64,000 bases of DNA. Source: Xanthomonas sp. Leaf148 (GTDB lineage: Bacteria > Pseudomonadota > Gammaproteobacteria > Xanthomonadales > Xanthomonadaceae). The notes beneath the pieces are model-generated. The model saw only the letters and a list, made by a program, of their open reading frames with translations, searched no databases and had not been told where the DNA came from. Both the position numbers and the translations under genes were made by a program. The stretch is from positions 254,949 to 318,948 of the forward strand of contig NZ_LMOP01000008.1 of the NCBI RefSeq assembly GCF_001423585.1, written 5' to 3'. This document shows, piece after piece, positions 47,303-55,007 of the stretch (the stretch's first letter is position 1; the number at the start of each line of letters is the position of its first letter).

Positions 47303-47641
47303 ATGGCGCTAAACCCGGCGATCACGCTGCTGGCTACGCCTGCGCAGCAGACGATCAACCTCACGCTATTCATTCCTCCGACGGCATCGGTGGTGGAGCT
47401 CAAGGTCAGCAACCTGTCCAACCTCACGGCCTACATCGGCCGGCCGGCGATGGGCACGCTATCCCGCACCAATCGGCCGATCAACGTGGCACCAAACAAT
47501 AACCTCACGTTCCAGCTGCGCTTGGACAGCGATCAGTCCATGACTATGCTCGCTTCGACCACTGGCCTGCTCGGCGGCGTCGTATCGTTGGCCGCCGGCA
47601 ACGTGGTCGTCGAGCTCGTGGGTTATTTCTTCGACCGGTAA
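47303..47641 (+). CDS. Uncharacterised island protein, probably 5'-truncated
   Basis: 112 residues from ATG 47303; the frame is open upstream to 47186, through the end of the integrase fragment. The protein is rich in Thr, Asn and Leu, without charged clusters, e.g. TLSRTNRPINVAPNNNLTFQLRLD, and ends in VELVGYFFDR. It looks like a beta-sheet domain such as a tail or surface protein end, but no family is recognised. The gene may be the remaining 3' part of a longer one. Confidence 0.5.
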   Translation: MALNPAITLLATPAQQTINLTLFIPPTASVVELKVSNLSNLTAYIGRPAMGTLSRTNRPINVAPNNNLTFQLRLDSDQSMTMLASTTGLLGGVVSLAAGNVVVELVGYFFDR

Positions 47642-47916
47642 GGCTTCCCCGATACTTTGGCGTGGAACAGCCCGACATGTGAAATCCCATATCGCTGCCA
47701 ATCTAACTCTGCCGGTTGCGGTGCCAAGATGGCTGCTCACACCGCGTGGCGCTTGAGTAGCGTCGAGCCGGCACTCACTTTGATAGATCGTTGCCGGACT
47801 CAGCCGCATGTGGGTATTCCCTGACGGAACTGTGAGGTTTAGACCTAAGCTTTAGGGCCCAACCGCTGCGACATACTCTCGCCTCCGAAAATTCTTCGGA
47901 TTACAAGGAGCGTGCA
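47642..47916. other. Intergenic gap in the island
   Basis: No gene seen; it contains the leader of the secreted repeat-protein gene. Confidence 0.4.
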
Positions 47917-48498
47917 GTGGTGTTGAAGAAAATTGCGTTTGCAGCGATGGCGCTGTCGGGAGCTTTCATTGGTGCGGCACACGCCGGTGAGCAACTCGTG
48001 CCGGAAATTCCGCGACAGTATGAGAGTCTGAAGCTCGATACCCGCACATCTGCAGCCGCGCTTGCGGTACCTCCGGATGTGCAGCTGATCTCGATGTATC
48101 GCCTCATTTGGCCCCAAGAGCGGGACCGCATCACCAGTCACGAACTTCCGACGGGCGGCAATGTGAAGCGCTGGAAGGTCGAGGGCATAATGGGTTACGC
48201 GAGCTTCGTTCCGTTCGCTGGCTCGCATGCGGTTTACAGTTGCTTTGTGCTCGGAACAAAGACGGATAAGGCCGAGCACTTCAGCTCGACGGACCCTAAT
48301 TGCGAAGGTCAGGGGAAAAACACCTATCAGTACATCTTGGGCTGGGTTGCCAATACGCAGCTTGAGGGCACCACGCCGCTCTACCGCTGTGACTATCCGG
48401 CATGGGATGACCACTTCGATAGCGTTGACCCGACCTGCGAAGGCTGGGACAAGGTGGGTGCAATCAATAACTACGTTCTAGGCTACATCTGGTACTGA
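47917..48498 (+). CDS. Secreted protein with two Cys/Trp-rich repeats (DUF5648-like)
   Basis: A 193-residue protein with a signal peptide (VLKKIAFAAMALSGAFIGAAHA). Two repeats of about 45 residues follow: YSCFVLGTKTDKAEHFSSTDPNCEGQ and YRCDYPAWDDHFDSVDPTCEGW, each followed by a LGW/LGYI segment. Each has paired Cys and an HF-S-DP-C-EG pattern like DUF5648-type repeats of secreted bacterial and fungal proteins. The start is GTG at 47917 after an AAGGAG site; a second GTG follows directly. Role unknown, likely outside the cytoplasm, perhaps surface or effector. Confidence 0.75.
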   Translation: MVLKKIAFAAMALSGAFIGAAHAGEQLVPEIPRQYESLKLDTRTSAAALAVPPDVQLISMYRLIWPQERDRITSHELPTGGNVKRWKVEGIMGYASFVPFAGSHAVYSCFVLGTKTDKAEHFSSTDPNCEGQGKNTYQYILGWVANTQLEGTTPLYRCDYPAWDDHFDSVDPTCEGWDKVGAINNYVLGYIWY

Positions 48499-48567
48499 GG
48501 AAATCCGGCGCGCTGCAGCTGAGCAGCGCGCTGGATAATTGGATTGACCTGTTGTTATGGCCCGTGA

Positions 48568-48831
48568 CTACTTTTCCTCGATATAGCGTTTCAAGACGTC
48601 GCGAATTGTGGCGACATTGTCAATGTGGCCGATGAGCTATGTTTCATCTAAATAACACCACCAAGGCGACCCAATCTCTTGGACTTTTGTAGTTAGGGCC
48701 GAGTAGTCCCTGCCATTATTTTGAGGCGGTAACTCGCCATATATCTACACAGTAGATCCTATGTACTTTGCGGCAGTATGCGTTAAACATGCTTCGAAAA
48801 CTGAAGTCGGTACAACCCAGGTGTGCGGCAT
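48568..48831 (-). pseudogene. Decayed 87-codon gene with two in-frame TAG stops
   Basis: On the minus strand an 88-codon frame runs from an ATG at 48831 to TAG at 48568-48570. It reads MPHTWVVPTSVFEACLTH...STV-stop-IYGELPPQ...PWWCYLDET-stop-LIGHIDNVATIRDVL...EEK. Codons 29 and 65 are both TAG, and both fit Gln. The remaining reading is protein-like (balanced, Trp/Cys-containing, amphipathic end). No family recognised. The region is divergent from the next gene. Confidence 0.6.
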
Positions 48832-48985
48832 GTAAGCTCAATGATCGACTTAAGCGCAAGACAGCTTCGTCTGCTTTCTGTAACTTTGATGCAACACGAT
48901 TTCTAAATTTTTACTTTGAGACGAATTGTCGGGTATGCCCCGTGGCTTTTGCTACTTCTATTGCGAAAAAATTATCGGAGGCGAC

Positions 48986-49528
48986 ATGAGTGCTGTAATG
49001 AGCGAAGCTGAAGGTGATAAGTTCATCAATTCATGCAGCTGTCGCGTATGGGCAATTGATGGTTGGGAGGACGAAGCAATATCTAGTGCGTTCAACAACA
49101 GCATTGCAACCCTGGGTACGAAACTTTCACTTACTTCTTCAGCAAAGAAAAAATCGTTCGATGAGAAGGTTGCTTTTTTTCTGACGTTGCAGAGAAGTCC
49201 TCCTGCGAAGCACAACAAGCAATGCATTGTCTATGGTGTGTTTGATTCGAATGACGACGTCACGCCAACCCACATGTGGTTGGAGTACGACGGCTACATT
49301 TACGACACGGTGCCGGGCGATCCTCTCTGTAGAAAAAAAGCAGGTCTCCGCAATCGATACCACCCCGGGTGCGAACCTCACGTTCAGCCAAAGGAGATGG
49401 TCGGAGCGGCGCCGACTTATCTTACAAAGCGACAATCCCGGGTGCTGAAGGCAGCGGATGGAAGCTGGAAGGCTTATGGGCGGGGCATCTCCACCTACAT
49501 TCCAGAGAATCAAGTTGTGAGGGGGTAG
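48986..49528 (+). CDS. Uncharacterised island protein, possible Cys/His-type enzyme
   Basis: A 180-residue protein; the ATG at 48986 has a good CGGAGG site, and an in-frame frame extends to 48926. The lower G+C suggests foreign origin. The segment CIVYGVFDSNDDVTPTHMWLEYDGYIYDTVPGDP has the spacing of papain-like/transglutaminase-like enzymes, in which His (THMWLEY) and Asp (YIYDT) follow a Cys; other Cys residues (CSCRVW) lie near residue 13. No family is assigned. It could be a toxin, effector or modifying enzyme. Confidence 0.65.
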   Translation: MSAVMSEAEGDKFINSCSCRVWAIDGWEDEAISSAFNNSIATLGTKLSLTSSAKKKSFDEKVAFFLTLQRSPPAKHNKQCIVYGVFDSNDDVTPTHMWLEYDGYIYDTVPGDPLCRKKAGLRNRYHPGCEPHVQPKEMVGAAPTYLTKRQSRVLKAADGSWKAYGRGISTYIPENQVVRG

Positions 49529-49553
49529 TTGCTGAGCCGATATTGGCTTGGAG

Positions 49554-49778
49554 TCATCTTCTTCTTCCCTTCGGAAGTCCTACGCGATTACGGTCCCGCC
49601 ACGCCGACACTTCTCCCGCAACCCAAGTTGTCTGACGCATTGTTAGGCGAACCGAGAAGTCAGGCCGGCAAGCGACGCGCTCAAGCACCGTCCTGGGTGC
49701 CATTCTTAGCAATTGCCCGACCGCCTCCGCATTGATGGTTCGAAGTTCCCAAGGCACCTCACTGGGTGTGTCGTTCAT
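49554..49778 (-). CDS. Small helix-turn-helix (excisionase/AlpA-like) protein
   Basis: A 74-residue protein reading ELRTINAEAVGQLLRMAPRTVLERVACRPDFSVRL, then VAGEVSAWRDRNRVGLPKGRRR. Pattern and size match the small DNA-binding proteins next to integrase genes in Xanthomonas elements. An excellent GGAGGGGG ribosome site precedes the ATG. It probably controls excision or gene expression of the island. Confidence 0.75.
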   Translation of the reverse strand: MNDTPSEVPWELRTINAEAVGQLLRMAPRTVLERVACRPDFSVRLTMRQTTWVAGEVSAWRDRNRVGLPKGRRR

Positions 49779-49848
49779 TTAAGCCCCCTCCGCTCCGGCA
49801 ATGTTTGTTACGCAGTGCTGTTCAAGGCTGCCTTCGGTGGTTCCTGCC

Positions 49849-50052
49849 CTAGCCCTTATTGGGCGTCCAGACTTGTATAGCCGGAGGACGGAGGGCGGAT
49901 TGCTCAACTGCAGATCGCAGGGCGACAGGCCATCCATGCGCATCAAGGTAATGCCGGATCACGTTCCGGCGCAGGAAACATGCCTGAGGCGCCCTTTGCG
50001 GACTGCGGCAAAGCTCTTTCACCTCATCCCGGGATAGGCACAGTTTCGACAC
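49849..50052 (-). CDS. DUF4224-type small phage protein
   Basis: A 67-residue protein with LSRDEVKELC, FLRRNVIRHYLDAHGWPVALRSAVE, typical of the DUF4224 family found next to phage and island integrases. The start is GTG. Its presence supports the phage-like origin of the element. It is transcribed toward the excisionase-like gene. Confidence 0.75.
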   Translation of the reverse strand: MSKLCLSRDEVKELCRSPQRAPQACFLRRNVIRHYLDAHGWPVALRSAVEQSALRPPAIQVWTPNKG

Positions 50053-50189
50053 TACTTGTCGCCTCTATCCAGTTGAGGCCGATTACAGCACAGAACACAA
50101 TCTGCATCTGCTCTGCGGGCAAGTGAATTGAAATCGCGCAGTCGTCTCGTAATCGCATCCCCTGCGACAGCGTTCTTTAGTCTCGGGTC

Positions 50190-50570
50190 ATGAGCTATCA
50201 CCATAGACAAAGCAGCCCCTCGCGACCTGGCCTGCCGTACGAGCAGTTCGCAGGATTGATTGATCTGATCGGTGAAGCCGTTGCGGCGAAAATCGTGGCC
50301 CAGATCCAGCCAAGTCTGTCGGCTTCACTGTCGTCCATTGAGCGTCAGCAATACGTGCCGCCTGTATCTGATGGAAGGCCTCGCCTATTGCGCATTGCGC
50401 AGGTCAAGGACCGGGTAGGCATGTCCCAGACCACCATCTATGACCGGATCAAGAAGGGTGCATTTCCCAAGCCGGTGCCGCTGGGCACGTTGGTTGCCTG
50501 GCTGGAGTCTGAGATCGACGACTGGATTGCCGCCCGAGTAGCCGATCGCTCCGGCGGTTCGCCGGGCTGA
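50190..50570 (+). CDS. AlpA-family transcriptional regulator
   Basis: A 126-residue protein with an N-terminal extension and a C-terminal AlpA-type domain: LLRIAQVKDRVGMSQTTIYDRIKKGAFPKPVPLG, followed by WLESEIDDWIAARVA. AlpA regulates prophage-like elements in E. coli by activating an integrase gene. The domain is complete. It is the last gene before the right attachment repeat. Confidence 0.88.
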   Translation: MSYHHRQSSPSRPGLPYEQFAGLIDLIGEAVAAKIVAQIQPSLSASLSSIERQQYVPPVSDGRPRLLRIAQVKDRVGMSQTTIYDRIKKGAFPKPVPLGTLVAWLESEIDDWIAARVADRSGGSPG

Positions 50571-50693
50571 GATCGCTGACGGCGACCGCCAGGGGCAGCT
50601 GACTTCTGGGTAGCCACATCACCCGGATCGCAGGCGGTGACTTAGCAGGAATTCTCCAGACTTCCCGGAAACCCTTGCAGGACAAGGGGGCTT

Positions 50694-50728
50694 GAATCCG
50701 GGTGCCGGCACCACGAAGGCCTTTCCGC
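50694..50728 (+). repeat. attR-like direct repeat
   Basis: 35 bases identical to 46826-46860, starting GAATCCGGGTGCCGGC and ending CTTTCCGC. It contains the last part of the tRNA-Thr sequence with CCA but no complete tRNA gene, so it marks the right end of the island. Confidence 0.93.
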
Positions 50729-50767
50729 TGTATCCCGGAAAGGCCCGCCCGCTGCCGGGCTTGGCGA

Positions 50768-51157
50768 TCAGCTTCCCCAGAATGCGTCTTCCTGAACTTG
50801 ATCGGCCGAGAACAACCGGACTTCGACGATCTTGCCGTCTTCGATGCGCAGCAGATCCACGCCGGCCTGCTTGAGCGTCACGCCGTTGGCCTGGCCGGAA
50901 AATTCCAGCGTGATGGCCACCCAGTCGCCGCTGGCCATGTAGTCATCGGCACGGCTGATGGCGAAGGTGCCATTGGAGACCTCCATCATCTTGCCCAGCA
51001 TCGGCCCGACGACCGCCATGCCGCGGTGGGTGCCGGAGAACTGATGGTTGCCGGGCTGGTGCCAGATCACGTCGGGCGAAATGAGGCTGCCCAGCGTTGC
51101 GTGGTCGCCGGTCTGGACCGAGGTGATGTAGGACTTGGCAGTGTCGATGTTGTTCAT
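50768..51157 (-). CDS. SnoaL-like / NTF2-fold protein
   Basis: A 129-residue protein of the SnoaL/nuclear-transport-factor-2 fold: a first helix SYITSVQTGDHATLGSLIS, then VIWHQPGNHQFSGTHRG and VDLLRIEDGKIVEVRLFSAD. Such proteins are small enzymes or binding proteins for hydrophobic compounds. It lies just beyond the island and is followed, in the opposite arrangement to the AraC regulator, by another NTF2-like gene, so the two may be one transcript. Confidence 0.8.
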   Translation of the reverse strand: MNNIDTAKSYITSVQTGDHATLGSLISPDVIWHQPGNHQFSGTHRGMAVVGPMLGKMMEVSNGTFAISRADDYMASGDWVAITLEFSGQANGVTLKQAGVDLLRIEDGKIVEVRLFSADQVQEDAFWGS

Positions 51158-51267
51158 GGTGTTTTCCTTGGTTGGTTGAAATGTCAGCGTGTAAGGCCTG
51201 CAGGCGCGGGTGCCTGGTTGGCCGATCTTTAGTGGGAGTAAAGCGCGGTGCGGTCAGCGGTGATAGA

Positions 51268-51708
51268 TCAGGACATCAGGCTTTGCTGGGCGCCGGGATG
51301 TAACGTGATCGACCAATTGACGTGCACGACGCGCCAGCGTCCTTCGATGTAGCGGAAGACCTGTGTCGAATTCCAGGGAGTACCCGGCTTCTCACCGCCC
51401 TGGCCGTCGGCGAGGATGTTCTGCAGGTTGTAGTGCAGCACAGCCATGTCGCGGTTATCGCTGACCATTACCACCGGCTGGATGTAGTCGTTGCGCAGGA
51501 TCTTGAGCTTGCCCTCGAATACTTTGCGAAAGTAGGCCTCCACCGCCGCATGACCGTCCAGACGCAGCGCGGTCAGGGGATCGAAATACGACACGTCGTC
51601 GCTGTAGACCTCCAGTGCGCCATCGACGTCGCCCTTGTTCCAGCGTTCGTTGATGCCGTTGTCCACGGCCAGAATGGCCTGGGTGATCTGTTCGATATCG
51701 GCTTGCAT
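51268..51708 (-). CDS. SnoaL-like / DUF4440-type NTF2-fold protein
   Basis: A 146-residue protein with DIEQITQAILAVDNGINERWNKGDVDGALEVYSDDVSYFDP and VFRYIEGRWRVVHVNWS, both typical of DUF4440/CaMKII-association-like NTF2-fold proteins. ATG 51708 is the natural start; the frame is open to 51909. It is divergent from the AraC-type gene (129-bp gap), which may control it and its neighbour. Confidence 0.8.
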   Translation of the reverse strand: MQADIEQITQAILAVDNGINERWNKGDVDGALEVYSDDVSYFDPLTALRLDGHAAVEAYFRKVFEGKLKILRNDYIQPVVMVSDNRDMAVLHYNLQNILADGQGGEKPGTPWNSTQVFRYIEGRWRVVHVNWSITLHPGAQQSLMS

Positions 51709-51837
51709 CGTCTGTCTTCTCAGGAAAGTGGGGGGGCGTGCTGTGGGAGTGATTATTGGACTTGATTCGCCGACGCGAGCGGTCCAAAGTGGACGGCTAA
51801 TGATCATTTCCGGACATCTTTCAACTGGCGCGGGCAG

Positions 51838-52764
51838 ATGACCAGTTCCGGGCGCACCCGTTTTGCGAAGGCGCAGGCGAGGTCGCAGATCCTGCCGCTG
51901 GCCTATCACCCGCAGGGCCCCTATGGTCTCGACCTAGAAGTCTTCACGGTTGCCGATCTACGAACCCGTGCAACCCCGGAAGAAGTGCAGGCGACGCACC
52001 GTTACGGATTCCACACCTTGTTGTGCGTGACCCAGGGCGTGTGCACCCAGCTGATCGACTTCAAGGCGATCGCCTGCGAGCCAGGTTCGCTAGTGATCGT
52101 GCGGCCCGGCCAGGCGCACAGCTATGGCATCAAGGACGACTGGGATGGTTGGAACGTGATTTTCCGCCAGGAGTTCGTGCTGCCGGCAGCAACAACGCCG
52201 GGCGATCTGAAGCTCGCCTTCGATCTGGGCAAACTGCCGGATCACGTGCACCTCGGTCGCGATGACTTGAAGCGGCTGACCGATGTGATCGTGCAGATGC
52301 GCCAGGACACGCAGATGGAGGCGCCGCAAGAAGACGTGCACGCCCTGTTGCGTCATCAGCTGCATGCGTTGCTGACGCGGCTCAGCATTTTGCATGGCCG
52401 TACCCACGTGCGCGATGTTGCGGTGTCTGCGGCGCTGCGCCGCTTCCACCGGTTCCAGCAGCTTGTCGAAGACTATTTTGCACAGTGGCATCAGGTTGCC
52501 GACTACGCCGATCGACTTGGGTGCACGGAAAAGAGCCTGGCGCGCGCAGTGCAAGCGGCGATGGGCACCACCGCAAAGACCTTCATTGCCGCACGGATCA
52601 ATCTGGAAGCCAAGCGCCTGCTGGTGCACACATCCCTGCCGGTTGCCGCAATCGCCGAGGAACTGGGCTTCGACGAAGCGACCAACTTCAACAAGTTTTT
52701 CAGGCGGGAAGTGAGTTGCACGCCGTCGGAATTTCGGCGGCGGTATCGGGTTGCCGAGCGATAG
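51838..52764 (+). CDS. AraC-family transcriptional regulator
   Basis: A 308-residue regulator. The N-terminal half has a cupin-like sensor part (HRYGFHTLLCVTQGVCTQ ... GSLVIVRPGQAHSYGI). The C-terminal half has two helix-turn-helix motifs (ADRLGCTEKSLARAVQAA and LPVAAIAEELGFDEATNFNKFFRREVSCTPSEFRRRY). It is divergent from two NTF2-fold genes and so is likely to regulate them. The inducer is unknown. Confidence 0.9.
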   Translation: MTSSGRTRFAKAQARSQILPLAYHPQGPYGLDLEVFTVADLRTRATPEEVQATHRYGFHTLLCVTQGVCTQLIDFKAIACEPGSLVIVRPGQAHSYGIKDDWDGWNVIFRQEFVLPAATTPGDLKLAFDLGKLPDHVHLGRDDLKRLTDVIVQMRQDTQMEAPQEDVHALLRHQLHALLTRLSILHGRTHVRDVAVSAALRRFHRFQQLVEDYFAQWHQVADYADRLGCTEKSLARAVQAAMGTTAKTFIAARINLEAKRLLVHTSLPVAAIAEELGFDEATNFNKFFRREVSCTPSEFRRRYRVAER

Positions 52765-53015
52765 CGACCGCCTGCATGCGACTGCGCAAAGAGCGGTGAC
52801 CCGCTGCCATCTCCGCCATCGGGGCGTGATGGCGCGACGCGTCTGATGCGGCAGCGGCTTCGTCGGGACACCTGACTGGCCGTGCCCTCAGCGCAACCGC
52901 GCTCCTCAGCAAGCGTGCCGAGCTCCCGTGTGCGGGTAAGTCGCGCGTAGCTCGCAGCTCGAAAATCGGCATCGCGCAGCGGTGGTGCTGGCTGCGCGGC
53001 TGGACGCTTGGTAGG

Positions 53016-53699
53016 TCAGGCCGGGCGACCAGCCGAGAGCAGTTCCAGCACGGCCTTGCCGGCGTCGGACTGTGCGGCGTCGCCGCTCAAGCGTTCGGCC
53101 AGGGCTGCCACGACAATGGCATGGGTGTGCCGCAACACGCTGTCTGCATCGGCGCTGGCGTCCACGACGTGTTTACCCGGCAATTGCAGCGCGGCGAAGA
53201 TGGCACGGCAGCGTTCCAGGTTGTCCTGGGTTTCGAAGTGGTTGGGTGCGTCGCCGCGGGCGCGGATGCGGGCCAGACCGGTGGGTGGCGGCAGATCGAG
53301 CAGCAGCAGCACGTCCGGGCGCGGTGCGAAGGCATTGCGTTCCAGCAGATCGTCCAGCGGCAGGCCGGCCGCGCCCTGGTAGGCGACCATCGACGGAAAG
53401 TAGCGGTCCAGGATCACGATGTCGCCGCGCGCCAATGCGGGGGCGATGAGGGTGTCCACATGTTCGTGGCGGTCGCGGATCAGCAGCTCGGCTTCTTCGT
53501 CCGCGCTCAGGCGGCCGGTGGCGGCGGACTGACGCAGCTGGGTGCCCCAGGGGCCATTGGTCGGCTCCTTGCTCAGCACGACGCGGGCGCCGGCCGCTTC
53601 CAGTGCGTTGGCCAGGCTGCGGGCGAGGGTGGTCTTGCCGGCGCCGTCGATACCTTCGATCGCGATCAGCAAGCCGCCGGGCTTCAGTTCGATTGTCAT
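53016..53699 (-). CDS. tmk: Thymidylate kinase
   Basis: A 227-residue kinase that converts dTMP to dTDP. The P-loop is [11 protein letters not shown] (about residue 15), the substrate motif is [14 protein letters not shown], and the lid contains [12 protein letters not shown]. Slightly longer than the E. coli enzyme (213). No partner replication gene lies next to it. Confidence 0.95.
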   Translation of the reverse strand: MTIELKPGGLLIAIEGIDGAGKTTLARSLANALEAAGARVVLSKEPTNGPWGTQLRQSAATGRLSADEEAELLIRDRHEHVDTLIAPALARGDIVILDRYFPSMVAYQGAAGLPLDDLLERNAFAPRPDVLLLLDLPPPTGLARIRARGDAPNHFETQDNLERCRAIFAALQLPGKHVVDASADADSVLRHTHAIVVAALAERLSGDAAQSDAGKAVLELLSAGRPA

Positions 53700-54467
53700 C
53701 GCGCTACTTTATCCGATCATGGCAATGGATCCGTCGCTGGCGATCTTGCAGGGCGTGCGCCCTGCATTGCTGCGGGGCGCTGGATCACGCAATGGCATGG
53801 CGTGACAGCACGCGACGACCTTCATCCCACATGAGCACGTTGCGCAGGACGGCGACGATGGCGGCGCCGCGCTGGCACGTCATCGCGCCACGCTTGCTGG
53901 GCAAGTTGGGCAGTGCATGCGCGTCCCGCCATCCGCCATGCACAAGCTGCAAGCGTTCGAACACAACCCGCCCTCGAACATCATCGACGGTGCATCTGGT
54001 GCCGAGTGGACGTATCGGCGAGGGTCTGGACAGCTCTCCCGTGCGCCGCCACGCGCGGCAATCGCCTCAAGACATCAGTCTTTGGTTGTGTGCAGCGGCG
54101 ATCACTGCGTCTGCGCCGACAGTGCGGTTCACGCGTGATACCGCGGTTTTTTCACAGGTTCCCCGGCCGCCGCGTTCCCTGGCGCTGCCGCTATTGCCGA
54201 TTCAGTATCACGGGTATGTCTTGCGTGATGTCAGGAATGTCCTGATGTCACCGCTTCTGTCCGCTGGGCATACTGAATAAGTCAGACACAGCGCTCATTT
54301 GTAGTACGACTGAGTCGCGTTTCTGGCTTCAAGGAAGAAGGACGCGTCGCCGCCACCCTAGAGGCGGCATCCCCCGCGTGACGCCCTCTTAGGCCCGTCG
54401 TGACCGGATTCCTTGTTTATTTTTCTGGCGTTTTGCCCGCCGCCGTACACGTACCGCGCCCAGGCGA
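53700..54467. other. Gene-free region
   Basis: A 768-bp gap with only chance-like frames. A short inverted repeat TCAGGA/TCCTGA lies near 54230, and a CAC-GTG-type hairpin near 54360-54390. Nothing else is seen. Confidence 0.5.
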
Positions 54468-55007
54468 TCAGCTTGCCGAGGTGTAGCGATAAGACAGCAG
54501 CGATTTCACCAAAAAGGTGATCTGGGTGGCCGAGCGCGCATCCACGCGCATGACCGGAATGCGGAAGCCTTCGGCCACCAGCGCATCGCGGAATGGCGGC
54601 AGCAGAAAGTCTTCGACCTCGTCGGTCATGGTGATGCCCACGGCCAGGCTGGCGTCCGGTGCGATCTGCGAAAACTCACGCAGCAACGCCAGGGTCGCCT
54701 CCAGCATCTGCGGGTCGCGCGCATTGCTCAGCACGATCACGCCGAGCGCGCCGTCGCAGACCAGCGGCCACATGAAATCCAGATATTTCTGGCCGGGCAC
54801 GCCGTAGACGTGCAGCAATTCGCCGTCTTCCAGCTCGATGGAGCTGTAGTCCAGCGCGACCGTGGTGTAGGTCTTGTCGCCGTAGGCATCCTGGCTGAGC
54901 GGCATTTCGGTGCTGACCGGCTCCACGTCGGAGATGGCGCGCACCGCGGTGGTCTTGCCGGCGCCCATGCCGCCAACGAACACCAGTTTGTTGGCTGGAA
55001 GACTCAT
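54468..55007 (-). CDS. MglA-like small GTPase of a roadblock cluster
   Basis: A 179-residue GTPase. The P-loop is GGMGAGKTT (about residues 12-20), the switch II analogue is VYGVPGQKYLDFMW (MglA-type with GxPGQ in place of DxxG), and TMTDE stands for the G4 motif. In Myxococcus, MglA with a roadblock protein (MglB) sets cell polarity. Here two roadblock genes and an unknown protein precede it. The start overlaps the end of the preceding gene by four bases. Confidence 0.88.
   Translation of the reverse strand: MSLPANKLVFVGGMGAGKTTAVRAISDVEPVSTEMPLSQDAYGDKTYTTVALDYSSIELEDGELLHVYGVPGQKYLDFMWPLVCDGALGVIVLSNARDPQMLEATLALLREFSQIAPDASLAVGITMTDEVEDFLLPPFRDALVAEGFRIPVMRVDARSATQITFLVKSLLSYRYTSAS

Larger units (their letters stand above)
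46846..50693. mobile_element. Small integrated element (genomic island) in tRNA-Thr
   Basis: Bounded by perfect 35-bp direct repeats. It contains an interrupted integrase fragment, AlpA-type and excisionase-like HTH genes, a DUF4224 gene, a secreted repeat protein and unknown cargo. The mean G+C of the middle part looks lower than the flanks. The element seems decayed, since its integrase is broken, and so should no longer move by itself. Confidence 0.85.

Noticed and set aside
46987..48831. A recoded TAG (amber as Gln) genetic code in the island
   Set aside because: The other island genes and both neighbours use normal stops, the decayed frame itself ends in TAG, and the integrase lacks its catalytic domain. 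Decay is simpler; the bias is reported only as an observation.
48768..48989. A 73-codon plus-strand frame with Cys and Lys
   Set aside because: It overlaps the decayed minus-strand gene and the ribosome site of the next gene; it has no ribosome site of its own and looks like a chance frame.
50694..50728. A second tRNA-Thr gene at the right end of the island
   Set aside because: Only the last 20 bases of the tRNA with CCA are present; there is no D-arm or anticodon arm. It is the attR repeat.
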